Assembly (NCBI GenBank): GCA_000711775.1
Contig: ARYC01000358.1
Coordinates: 28,934 to 92,933 of the forward strand
DNA length: 64,000 bases
DNA from: Oxytricha trifallax
Lineage: Eukaryota; Ciliophora; Spirotrichea; Sporadotrichida; Oxytrichidae
Direction: 5' to 3'
Shown: positions 46,006 to 56,809 of the stretch, piece by piece
Layout of the letters: each line of letters starts with the position of its first letter
How positions within the stretch are numbered: the first letter of the stretch is position 1
Made by a program: the position numbers and the translations under genes
The notes under the pieces: model-generated
Seen by the model: only the letters and a program-made list of their open reading frames with translations
Database searches by the model: none
Told to the model about the DNA's origin: nothing

Positions 46006-47417
46006 ATTTAATTATTTAATATGATTAATATATAAAGATTCATGAGCATAAATACCTATGATAATGTAATTAAGAAATCTGATATAATTAAATTATATAT
46101 CTAGTAACTACTTTATAGATTCTGTTAAAAATACTTTACAATTTATTCTTATATTATTTAACTGACAGTTTTTAATTGATTTTTCCAGATAATCAAAAAA
46201 ATAAGCATTTTTTAATGCTAAATCTTAAAGCAAATAATTGATATTAAACATAATAAAAAACAATTCAATCGTGAAAAATAAAATTATTGTAAAGATGCAA
46301 TTATAAGAGTTTGTGTTATATATTTATAATTTTATGAATTCAGTCTCAAGCTTGACTAGTTTTGAAATAAATTTATAAAAAGTTAAACATTCACTTTTAA
46401 TAATTTAGTTGTGTTTTCTATTATATAAAAGTAGAAGATAAAGGCATAATCAATGAAGGTTTTAAATAGATTTATAGTTTAAATATTTATAATTTAAGTG
46501 AGTATATGGGAGGTTTGGGGTTAGTTTATGAGTTTAAGTATGTAGATTTATTGTTTAAGTTACGATATGGATGTTATGATTATTGTGATCAACTCAAACC
46601 TATTTAAATTACATGTTTATAGCAAGTAAGCGTCATAAATTTCCAGCTACTGTTAGGTCTTACTGTGAGTTATCATTGAATTTGAAAATTAACAGATTAA
46701 TTCTAAGTATCCTATTGTTTTTATTATTTCAAACGATGACAGTGACCTTAAAAACTGGACTCATTTCTCTCTATTCTAAAGATCTGTAATGTTTCACAGT
46801 AAATTTCCTAAGATTTTTATCTTTTCATAATCTTTATAAAAAAATTTAAAAGGATGAAAGATTTTTCAAGATAATCAATCATAAAAAATAATTTATTTGA
46901 TCTCTGCAATTTATTCCCTAGAGCTTTATTTAAACAAATGATTCTTGAAATCTAATAAAAGTTAATGAAATTAAAATATTTAATTAAATCATTAATATTT
47001 TTTTAAGGAAATTTTAATATTAATCATAAATATTAGCAATAAACATGAAAATCTAAAAAGAATGATACATCTTAATTATATTAATCATTAAATTGGGTTA
47101 ATATAACAAGATAATAATAATTAATTAAATTACGATTAATCACTAGATTTTTTTATTTTTTATAGCAATTCTAAATAAAATACTATAAAATGCTTTAATT
47201 ACATAAATAAATTGATAAATAAATCATGACAGATAAGAAAAATGATCAAATTAGGAAAATAGGGTTTTGAGGGCTTCTGTTACGAAAGCTTATAATTTTT
47301 AATTTTCCCTTTAAACTCTTAAAATTTGAGATAAAATGAATAATGAAATAAAGATTGGATTTGTGTGTTTTGTTTTTAATTCATAAATGAACTGTTTGCT
47401 TACATATCTGTTCTTAA
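46006..47417. other. Spacer with TBE transposase relic (46480-46740, plus strand)
   Basis: AT-rich. At 46507 onward the plus strand reads GGLGLVYEFKYVDLLFKLRY, clearly the TBE transposase N-terminus, before decaying near 46740. Otherwise nothing recognised. The empty FB2 target site is at 46091-46110. Confidence 0.65.
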
Positions 47418-50400
47418 TCATAATCTGATTCTTCCAGAAGCGAGAGCCTTCATGGTTCTGTTTAAGAGTTTCTCTTCTTCTGCATCGACAGATGCAAAAA
47501 TGATTTTCTTCAATCCAGCAACGGCAATAGGGTGATAGAAGTTTTGGAACTCAGAGAACCATTTGTAGGCTAAATCTCTTCTTCCATATCTTACTAGTTG
47601 TTGATAAATTGGGTTGATGTACTTCATTCTTCCTTGGTAAGAAACGTAGTAATGAGCACCGGATAAGTTGTCACCGTAAGCTTCTTCATAGCCCATAGCG
47701 ATTTATATATTAAAAGCCAATCAATAATAAAATTGCAAGAGGTAACCATCTTTGACCGATCTCTGGATTCTTATCCCAAGTGCAGTTGTAGTCAGCATCA
47801 ATTAGAACTAACAAGTTGTAGTTAAGCTCGTTTTGTCTGGAAATAAGTCTGTTCAAGAAAATAACCTTGAGTTGTGGGTCTGTTTCCTTTAGGTAGATAT
47901 CATAGTTCTTTGGGTGGTCAGTTCCTTACAAAGTAATATAGTCATCAGCAAGTTTCTCGTAAGTCTTAGCTGAATCTGTTGCGAAACTAATGTTCCATGC
48001 GGGTGGGTTCTTACCTCCTTATTGGATCCAAGCAGCCCAGTCAATAGCGTTCAAAACTTTATCGATGCTCTTTTAGTCACCTTTATAAAGAGTATTTGTA
48101 ACCCAGTCAATGAAGTGAGCTTTCATTTCAAGGTAAGTAATGCTTTGTTGAGCGAAGTTTAAGATATAGAGTCTGATCCATGCTTGGAAATTATCAGCAC
48201 CAACCAAGCTTTCCAAATATGTGAGGAATTGGAAACCCTTCTCATAAGGGACTTCGGAAAATGAATCATCTGGGGAGTGACCATTAAGAACGGGGTATAA
48301 ACTTGAGTATGAACTGCTAACTCCGTAGTTGTTAATATCAACCCAAAGATCTACATCTCCGAGTTAAGCCTCAATCTTTGCAGTTTTATATAAAAAAATT
48401 ATATTTTGACATTTTGCTTATATTCTAAAATAAATCTTTTAAAGACAAATTACAAATTAATTTTGCGTAAAAACTTTAAATTACTAAATATAAAGTAAAT
48501 AAATTTGATTGAATTAAATTAAAAGTGATACAATAAGCAATATCGGATTAAGTTTTAATATATCATAAATCTTTAGTAAGTTTTAAATCTTTTGAATTAA
48601 TTACATAATTAATCTAAACTAATTTGTAAAAAATAACTGTCATTTATAATATTTAAGATATGAATCATGAATAATTATTAATTTCATAAATTTCTTTGTC
48701 TTACACATGCTGAAAATATCTAATCCAAAATGACTACCTCATGGACAATAAAAATAAAATAATCACTGTCTAATGATAAAAATTAATATGAATTTTAATC
48801 TTAGCAGTTTCAACTCCTTAAATCTTTTACAGAACTTTTCTCGCAACAAAATTCGAAAACCCTTCATTCACTTAAAATACTTAAAAAATATTTAAATTAA
48901 ATTCAACCAGGCATTTGACCAATCTCTATTACTAACGTAAGTCCCAAACCACTGTTTAGCAAAGCCATATCTAATCATTTACTAAGTTCCATCAACCAAC
49001 ACAGTCGGGGATACATATTAATAGCTGCCATAATTAACTGCTGCGAATGGGAAAGATGGTGGCTACACCAAGATCACTTCATTATCTTTCCATTGTTAAT
49101 TAGTAATTCCCAAATAACTTTCTATTTCAACCAAGTACTCATCACTTTTGTCTTTCAATAATTATGAGTAGGTATTTAGATAATCACCTCCTCTTTCACT
49201 TAACACTATTACTCTAGAATTTATGTTTTATTAACAAATAAGACTTAAATTTTTTAAAAATACATTATTATTAGTTATTTGTAAAATAGAATCTTTATCT
49301 TTGACAAATTTAGACCTTATATGACCTACTACAAAAGCAATTGTGTTGATTGGGAAATTATTTTTCTTTCCTGAGGAGTATGTGTAAGTTATACTTATTT
49401 TGTTAATTATATAAGACTTTGATGTAAAAGCGGTCTTTATTGATGAAAATTATATTTTTATAAGTTACCGTTCCATCAAAGTTACCACTAAATTTAATTT
49501 AAGTACCTGTCATGTATGTGACTGTGTTCCCTGGAGATGTCACTATCAAAGTAAACTAGACTCTTATTGAAGGTGTGTCCTGCATTGGAGCAAGTGATCT
49601 GCAATCATTAATTAATTTAAAAGAATTAAGATATATGGTCTATATATCTTTTGTCATGATTTAATTAAATCCCAATATAGAATGAGTAGGATGGCACTGA
49701 GTATAGAAATATTTCTATCTTTTTGTTGCAGTCTGGGAATTATTCAACCAATTCAAACCTACTTAACTAGTTGTGTTTAATGTGTTGTAAGTAAACCTCA
49801 CACAAAATTTTTCTCCAATTTTCAATTCTATAAGTATTAGGAGTGAGTAAAGCATCAAGATTATTGAAATTTTACAAATATTAAGCAATTATACATATTA
49901 AAATTATGAAATATTAACTTACCTTGTTCTATTGCTACTAAAACTCATTTATTTAAATAAAATACTAATAGTAATAAGAAATTTTATTGAATATAATTTT
50001 GTTTTAATCGTTGAATGATTTTCTACTAATATTTAATATTAACGTAGATTGGTTATTTATTCTTGAATAGTAATCGATTCTCAATAATTAAAAACTTTTA
50101 TTATTAATTTATTATAACAATTTTTCTTCATTTATATGTAACTCACTCATAATTATTGTATTATTTATATAAACTAGTTTTATGAAAGCACTTGAGCCTA
50201 AATCTTAATCATAATAATTTGTAATTTAATTTGTCTCTTTAAATGGTATATCCTCTGCATCGCAATCATAATATATTTATAATATTAATCGTAAATAATA
50301 TATATTAATATAGCATTTTCAATCATCCTTAAAAGCAGTCTCAACTTTTGATATTTCCATAGCTTATATATCAACAATTAACTGCTTTGGTTCATCAATC

Positions 50401-52318
50401 ACTGCTTACACGAATAAAGTGTTTGTCCCCGAAATTATTGAATTGTCAAAATCCAGTTTGATTGATAGTTTTTATAAGATATTTTTAAAATTAAACCTTT
50501 TTTTAACTAAATAATTTTATTGATAGTTTGAACTTTGTAGTTATCACTTCATTGGTATTTGAATATGAACTATTATCTTGAGGGTTTCTGGGAGGCCTAT
50601 CAACCTTCTTGGGATTAAGGAAAGATGAGCTTAAATTGGTTAAATCCTTATCTTAAGGTTGAGAAAGGAATGACTATAAATATTTTTTACTATTTAAATG
50701 TATCTTACTGAGTTTAAGCAGCTTAAAAAACATGCAAAAGCAAAATAATAAAATATGAACAGTTTCTGGGAAGACATTGGTTAGGGCTAAATATCTAATA
50801 ACTATAAGAATCTGTCCTTTTAAGTTTTTAATTATACAAAGGTATTTATAATTCAAATTTAATTTATTATCTGATCACAATATCTTCTTTTGATCTTTTT
50901 TGAGTGAAATATTAATATTTTACGTATTAAATTTTTTACTCAATCTTTGCGAATTCCTCGGTATGTAACTTGCCACTGACCTTTCTCTCTTCAAACACAG
51001 TGAAACCTTCATTCATAATTTTTTAAATAAATTTATGAATATTAATTGAATTATTTATCTGTTTTATGCTGTTTTAAATTGAGCCACATGTTTGACCAGT
51101 CTCTGCAGGTAACGTCATTACCAGTCCAAGAGTGAGCAATTTCATGAGTGGCAACATAAACTTGAGATTTATCTCCAACAATGATTAAAATTATGATACT
51201 TATGATTGTAGGTGAAGCGAAAGTCAAGAGTGGGTTTTCCATGCCACCGAAGGGGAAAGATGGAGGTAAGATCAATATAGTGTATTTACCCCAGATGTAG
51301 GGAGTAAGCCATTTCTCTGTCTCGTCAAGGTAGGTCTCCAAGTCTTCTAGCTCCTTGGCATATCTGTCTAGGAAGTCTTTGCCTGGCTCTGCGATCACAC
51401 CAGTACGAGTACCTGTCGAGGTGTAAGCTAAGTTACCTACAGCAATAGCCAAAAGGTAAGATGGGATCTTAATGGTATTCTCAAAGTTGTAAGTTAAAAC
51501 AAAATTTAATAGCGAAAGTTATGGTGCCATCTTTGTTAGTGACAGGGTCAGTTTCGTTAGCGCTCATCTTGACCACATATGGAGCTTGGACGGTAACCTT
51601 AGCTGAGTAGGTAGTCTTAATTGATGGTGAGTCTTAAAGTGGAGCGACTGATCTACAATGGATTGGCTCGCATTAAGTAAACAAGTACTGAAGTGTTCCA
51701 GTTGAGGTTTAAGCCTTGGTCAACCAGTTGATAGCCTCAGCGTCTTTATTGGTTGCGTAAGTTAATCTTATTTGAGTAGTGGCACCCTTAGCAAGCTCTA
51801 AAAATAATTTAGTAATCTATCAGATTCAAATATACGCATTTGTTAAACAAAGGCTCATACTTACTGTCAGTAAAGAAGATTCTCATTGCTGAACCTAGGT
51901 TATAGTCGTCATGAGTTTCGAAATTGTTGGTCTCGGTAAATCTACCCTTTCCATCAGCTAGCTCTACTTTAGAGATGGTCATGCTTTATGTAAATAAAAT
52001 ATTTATATTTCAAAATGCCTTGATAGTCGAGAACAACTTCAGAGATTCCATCTTAGGCGGCAGTCAAATCTAGGGTGTTGGTTCCAAGGATGGAAGACTT
52101 ATCAAAGTCTACAGAGATATCGAGAGCGAAATGTGTGGTTTAAATTCTGTCAACATTTGCAAAACTACTTGGATCCCATGGATTGGGAAGGAATAGATCT
52201 GTGCCGGCTTTGTCTTACAAGAACCCCTATCATAAGAATGGTTATAAACATTATAAAATGAATATACTGCTTTTAGAGGCAAGGCTATAAGACCTGCGAA
52301 GATCAAGACTTTAATATT
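47418..52318 (-). CDS. LTA4-hydrolase-like M1 zinc aminopeptidase, with 2.6-kb IES
   Basis: The intact family member. N-terminal domain 51500-52230 (LFLPNPWDPSSFAN; ILGTNTLDLTAAQDGISEVV; INWLTKAQTSTGTLQYLFTQ; HCRSVAPLQDSPSIKTTY). Catalytic domain 51050-51450 with PPSFPFGGMENP (aminopeptidase motif), VATHEIAHSWTGN (HExxH) and WLN. The third zinc ligand is in NEGFTVFEE, 50950-51010. C-terminal helical domain 47418-48381, ending at TGA 47418-47420. The two parts join through the 12-bp pointer CTCAATCTTTGC (48370-48381 and 50939-50950), in frame as FAKIEAQLGDVDLW. Small IESs: 47704-47734, 51186-51206 and 51985-52018. An intron lies near 51798-51862 (GTAAGT...TTTTTAG). A hydrophobic N-terminus (VLIFAGLIALPL) suggests secretion; the first exon is not settled. 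M1 enzymes remove N-terminal residues from peptides. Confidence 0.85.
47704..47734. other. IES, pointer ATT
   Basis: ATT at 47701-47703 and 47732-47734. Removal of 31 nt joins RWLPLAI to AMGYEEAYG in frame. The pointer is short, so the edges are less certain. Confidence 0.6.
48382..50950. other. 2.57-kb IES between MDSs of the active M1 gene
   Basis: Bounded by CTCAATCTTTGC at 48370-48381 and 50939-50950. It contains a complete zinc-less M1 N-terminal module (copy III). Removal joins the catalytic and C-terminal parts in frame. Confidence 0.75.
48790..50865 (-). CDS. M1 peptidase-like N-terminal module without zinc motif, copy III
   Basis: Lies wholly inside the IES of the active gene. Reads IISGTNTLFVQAVIDEPKQL (about 50370-50440), CRSLAPMQD-like text near 49590, ILVQPPSFPFAAVNYGS (about 49040-49090), then TQQMIRYGFAKQWFG where HEIAH should be, RDWSNAWLN and NEGFSNFVARKVLQ (about 48800-48860). 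GGMEN and HExxH are both lost, as in copies I and II. It ends with ETAKI, similar to the C-terminal MDS start but with one mismatch (AGCAGTTT/TGCAGTTT). A hydrophobic N-terminal stretch is visible near 50740-50860. It could be a separate gene sharing the C-terminal MDS, or a dead duplicate. Confidence 0.55.
51186..51206. other. 21-nt IES, pointer ATGAT, in frame
   Basis: ATGAT at 51181-51185 and 51202-51206. Removal turns SPTIISIIILIIVGDKS into SPTIIVGDKS, the sequence expected for M1 enzymes. Because it is a multiple of three without a stop, it is invisible to frame checks. Confidence 0.65.
51985..52018. other. IES, pointer ATGC
   Basis: ATGC at 51981-51984 and 52015-52018. Removal of 34 nt gives LDYQGMTISKVELADG in frame. 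Confidence 0.7.
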
Positions 52319-52640
52319 TTATAAATTAAAAAAAATGTGTTTGGGTTGATAAATAGTGCCATTATAAATATAAAAATAGACTTGTGATAACTTTAACATA
52401 TTATTTATTATAATTAGATTGGAGGATCTTCTTAATATTTTAGCAGATATCCATTAATATTCAAACTAATTTCTATTTTTACTATTTACTTATTGTGAAA
52501 TAGTATTCCAACATATAGTATATTTATCTTTGCTTTTTGAAATATAAACACTCAAATTATTTTAATCTTACTATTATTAGATTTATCTGCAATATTTAGT
52601 AAATAGTTTATCTATGTCCTAAGACTACTAAAATGAATTA
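52319..52640. other. AT-rich spacer
   Basis: No start, stop context, RNA gene or repeat recognised. The minus strand happens to lack TGA for a long way, so the end of the neighbouring coiled-coil gene may reach into it. Confidence 0.4.
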
Positions 52641-55042
52641 AAAAATGTAGGTGGGAATTAATCAATTTATATACTATTCTTTAAATTCTAAAGTTTATTT
52701 TTCTATGTGAGCAAATCATAGTGAAACTTGAAGTTAACTTTCTTTCTACTCAAAGATTTAATGAAGTAATTAAGACGCATGTTTTCATTTTAGATATCTT
52801 GTATCTTCTAAATTTAATCTGTGTACTATTATTCCACTTGAAGCAATTTTTCTTGATTTTATTGGCTTTCTTTTTCTTAGTAATCATGGTCAATTAAGTC
52901 TGGGTAGTATGAGGTTTATTACTTTTTAAATGTTGAAATTTCAGGAGAAAATGTTCTAGGGATATGTTATTAGACCACATTTAAAATGAAATAATGGTAT
53001 AATTGAAATTTTACTCAAATTTGAAATTTAATTAACATTCTAGCTGCTGCTTGATGCTTGAGTCCTGCGGTTTAGCAATCTATTAACTCTAGAGGACTCG
53101 GCACTATTCATTTTCTTGAGATACTTAGACTAAAAATTGAGTTATGATTTTATTAGATTACCTTGATATTGACTGGTGTAGAAGTCAGATCAGTGGAATT
53201 TTATTCATAGTGAGCACTTCTAAGTTTTTGCAAACTTTATGAAGCAATTGGTGGTTTGTTTTTAAATTGCCTATCTTTACAGATTGTAGTCTCGTTCTAT
53301 AATTGTTTATTGTCAATAAATATTTTATTAAACTTGAAAATCAAAAGATATTAGTATTTCCATAAGTTTATTGTCCCAATTGTCAAATTATTAGTATTGC
53401 ATAATATGAAAAATACTTACTGTTTAAAGCCTGCTTCCAGTATATTCGCTGTTTCTTTTTATAACTTTAATAAGTGAAGTCATATTAAAAGAGTGCGAAT
53501 ATGGTTTATGAGATTGAAATATCTATGGTTCATCATCTTGACTGCCTATTTCATCTGTCTCTAGCATTTGTTGATTGTTTTAGTCAGTTAAAGTATCTAT
53601 TTTTTAGAATTTACGATCTGTTATTTAGCCATGAGTAGTAAAAATTTCGTTGTTATCTTCTTTTATCTCCCTTAGGAAATCTGTAGTTTCATCGATCTCA
53701 ACTTGCTAGAGCACCATGCTAAATCTTTACTCTGGATTATTTTTCAAGTCAGATGGGGGAGAAGCAAATCCACCTAAGCTCATAAAGTTTAGTGATAAAT
53801 TCGATTCTGGATAGTGAGGATACTTTTTTGAAATAGACCTGATGCTGAATATTTCATAGTCCTCATCTTACTGAAATTCATCTACTTCCTCATCTCTATT
53901 AAATTTCATATGACTTTAGGGAAACATTTTTTTACAATTTGGTGTTAAATCCTCAGCTCCCTCAGTCATAATAAAAATAAATTAACTTTAAGTGGCTTGA
54001 TTGAATTTGAAATGAAAATGATTTTATGATTTCTTATTGAGCCCATCTATTATATTTCTTTCAGGCTATGGTGTATATTAGCATTGACTCCTGTCAATTG
54101 GTGTAATACTGCCTATTTTATCATTAACTTAGGAAAATCGGACATTATTAGTCATAAAGGCGTCGGAATCAGTTTGCTAAGAGACTGAATCGTCACTACC
54201 TAATTTTCCATGAGTTTAGCTTGATCCCTCATCGTGTTTATTACTTTAGCATAGAGAAAAAGTTAGCTAATCCTTCCCAAAGCTGTGACCAACTTTTGAG
54301 ATTAAGTCTTAACCATAATTATTAGACTAAGCTCTTGATTTAATCTAACTCATAGTATTCTACATATCTTTTATATTGGTGCTCATTGAGAACATTCTAT
54401 TTCTATTATGAAGCTAAGAGAAACTACTTTCTTCAAATTCAACGTTAGGAGATAAAATTCCAGTTTTTGACGAAAATTTTTAAGTATCTATCTTCCATTA
54501 TTGTTTTTATTATCTACCACCAGATCCTAAGCCAGGATTAATTGCTGTGTAAGGTAAATTTTTAGTTTAAGCTTTTGAAGTTGAAGAATTTTAATAAAGG
54601 GGCTTTGATTTTGTGAGGTCGTTTTACTTGCGCTTTTAAGCTGAAAAATCTTACAAAGGTATTTTAGTTTTTGTGGTCAAACCTACTTATTGAGAACTCT
54701 ATGAGATTAATTTATATATCGGGTTATTTAATGATTACTAAGTAAACTTTGAAGTAAAAAATTTGAACACTTTTTAAATAAGTTTTTTCAGGGTTTAGTG
54801 TTAAAGTAAGAGTTCTTATTAGTTCTTGATTTAGCCTGATCATTTTAAACAATAGGCTTCTTAACTACTGTTTTAAGCTAAGAATAAGTCGCTATTTAAC
54901 TTAGCCCTCCTAATCATTCGCTGATTTTCTTATTTAACTGTGTATTTTTACCCTAAATTAATTGAGATTTTAGAGCATTTTACTCTTTTTGGGTAAATTC
55001 TAAAACATTAACTTTTTTAAACAAGTTCGCTTAATCTTTCAT
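52640..55042 (-). CDS. Coiled-coil/disordered protein, unassigned
   Basis: ATG 55040-55042 (MKDQANLFKKVNVLEFTQKE). Several segments in changing frames follow, so introns or IESs are present (near 54890, 54600-54700, 53990-54050, 53400 and 52960-53120). The central part is Ser/Asn/Gln-rich (SKVGHSFGKDQLTFS; MLETDEIGSQDDEPQ). The C-terminal part is a coiled coil (KLLQVEQQYTDQIQKIQDIQ, NENMRLNYFIKSL). No catalytic motif. The end is not fixed, because no TGA appears soon in the last frame. Function unknown. Confidence 0.45.
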
Positions 55043-55233
55043 GTTTTATAATAATAAAGTTTATCAGGTAAAATTATCAATTAATCTTTATTTGTCTCAA
55101 AGAATTTTATTCAGAATGACTTATTGTAATAGCGCTTTATACAGAAAAGATAATTTGCTTAAATTTTTATGACTTATATTCCAAATTTAATTCTTTGTAA
55201 GTTTCAATAAGTGCCTAAAATCTATTTTCTATT

Positions 55234-56166
55234 TCACTTATACTTCATCTGATGAGGTCCAGTCTGGCAAGTGGGGAGTTTCATGAAATCATCCCAATCA
55301 TAAGCTACTTTTTGGCAGCATGACCAATATTTCTTCAAATCGTGAAACACAGCTTCTCCTGAGTGATAAGCACAGGCGTCATCACTGTTTTCCTCTGGCA
55401 TGAATGAACGCTTTGCACATCCCTTGTTGGCGCATATGAACTTTCCTTCTTTGGAGAGCTATAAATTGAAGAATTTAAATCTTTTTCCCAATTCAGTAAT
55501 TAGATATTAGCAGTAAATAATGACATATAAAATTATGATTAACTTACCACTGGTTGTTTTGGGGTTTCCTATAAAGCTTATGCAGCCTTGGCCTCCTCTT
55601 CCTACTTCTTCTTCGCTTCTTATTCACGATTGAAATCTTCAGCAGTCTTCACTTACTTCTTTTCCTCCTTCTCAAGAGCTATATTTGACATTTTATTGAT
55701 ATAATACTAACCATTTGTTGCATGTTAGACTGTGCTTGATCTCCAGAACTCATCATCTTACTTCTCATCAGTGTGAGGTCCTAACAAAAGACATTTTTAC
55801 TATGGATTGACTTAATTCATTAGTCTTAAAATTGAAAATTATGTGTGACTTACCAGTGCAGCAACCTTCTATCTTTTCGAATTCAGTCCACTCGTACACA
55901 ATTACCTGGCAGCATGACCACCCTTTCTTAAGATCATGGAAGATTGGCTATAAGTAATCAAATTTATATACAAATTAAGACTATTGTTAATTTACCTTTC
56001 CACTGTGGAATTTGCAATCTGTTCCAGTGTTCTCTGACTCTCTATAATTCTTTGCACAGCCAGGTCTATTTTATTTGTTAAGATTATTGAAATAATTAGA
56101 ATTATTTGAAAATATAGAGTCTTTGATTGATAGATACCTTTTGCACTTTTTAACTGAGTCCTCCAT
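55234..56166 (-). CDS. CHORD-domain protein (RAR1/CHP-1 type, two CHORDs)
   Basis: ATG 56164-56166, TGA 55234-55236. The first CHORD (GCAKNYRES, CKFHSG, PIFHDLKKGWSCC, EFEKIEGCCTG) is split over exons 55780-56160. The second (GCAKRSFMP, CAYHSGEAVFHDLKKYWSCC, DDFMKLPTCQTGPH) is in the last exon, 55240-55470. Between them is a charged helix (EEKKQVKTAEDFNREQEAKK). Each CHORD binds two zinc ions; CHORD proteins are co-chaperones of Hsp90/SGT1. No CS domain was seen, so it resembles RAR1 more than CHORDC1. At least four short interruptions (near 56065-56130, 55950-55995, 55790-55860 and 55475-55550) with GT...AG-like ends keep the Cys/His spacing correct. Confidence 0.85.
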
Positions 56167-56303
56167 ATTAATTTAAATTTTAAGTTTTATAATATACTAG
56201 AATATTCCAAAATCAATCATTGTTTTATTCTAAAATTAAAACATCTAGAAATATTAAGTATCTATTAATTAGCCCACTTTTGGACTTCGTGATTCTAATA
56301 GTG

Positions 56304-56600
56304 ATGTTCTTGCTGTGCTTTCATTATAATCATTGGCAGCATGAATTCGATAAAGTCAGCCTCATTAACTATTATACAAGGTATCATATAAATATATATT
56401 TCATAAAGAATTAAATAAAATATAAAGGTAAAGTAATGGTTATGGGTGTAACGCTGGATGCCATGGAGGAATAGGCTGCTGAAAAATTTTTAACTTATGA
56501 ACATAGAATAATTAGATACAAAAACAAACACAATAAAATTTTAAGATAAAACTTAGACACAAATACGAATAAAATAAGTCTACTTGTAAATTTTTTATGA
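56304..56600 (+). CDS. Possible small membrane protein
   Basis: Open plus-strand frame ending TGA 56598-56600. It can be read from further upstream (56220), but the first ATG is 56304. A hydrophobic stretch (LLDFVILIVMFLLCFHY, starting before the ATG) is followed by a charged segment (GVTLDAMEEQAAEKFLTYEH, then HRIIRYKNKHNKIL). A GTATCA...AAAG intron may lie near 56377-56405. The tail looks coding; the start is doubtful. No family recognised. The 56601-56809 stretch after it is AT-rich. Confidence 0.3.
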
Positions 56601-56809
56601 GGAATAGTCAATTTTATTAATAATATTATTGCTTTTTACTTTATTTGAAGCTTATGATGAACATTAATTTTTTAATTAGAGATTTCTATAATTAAATTAT
56701 CACACTCATTCTCCAGTACTACTCCATTTATTGTTTTGGAGGGATTTGATTTAAACTTTTTATAATAATTTTATCTAAAAAGTTACACATTTTTACAGTC
56801 ACTTCCTTA

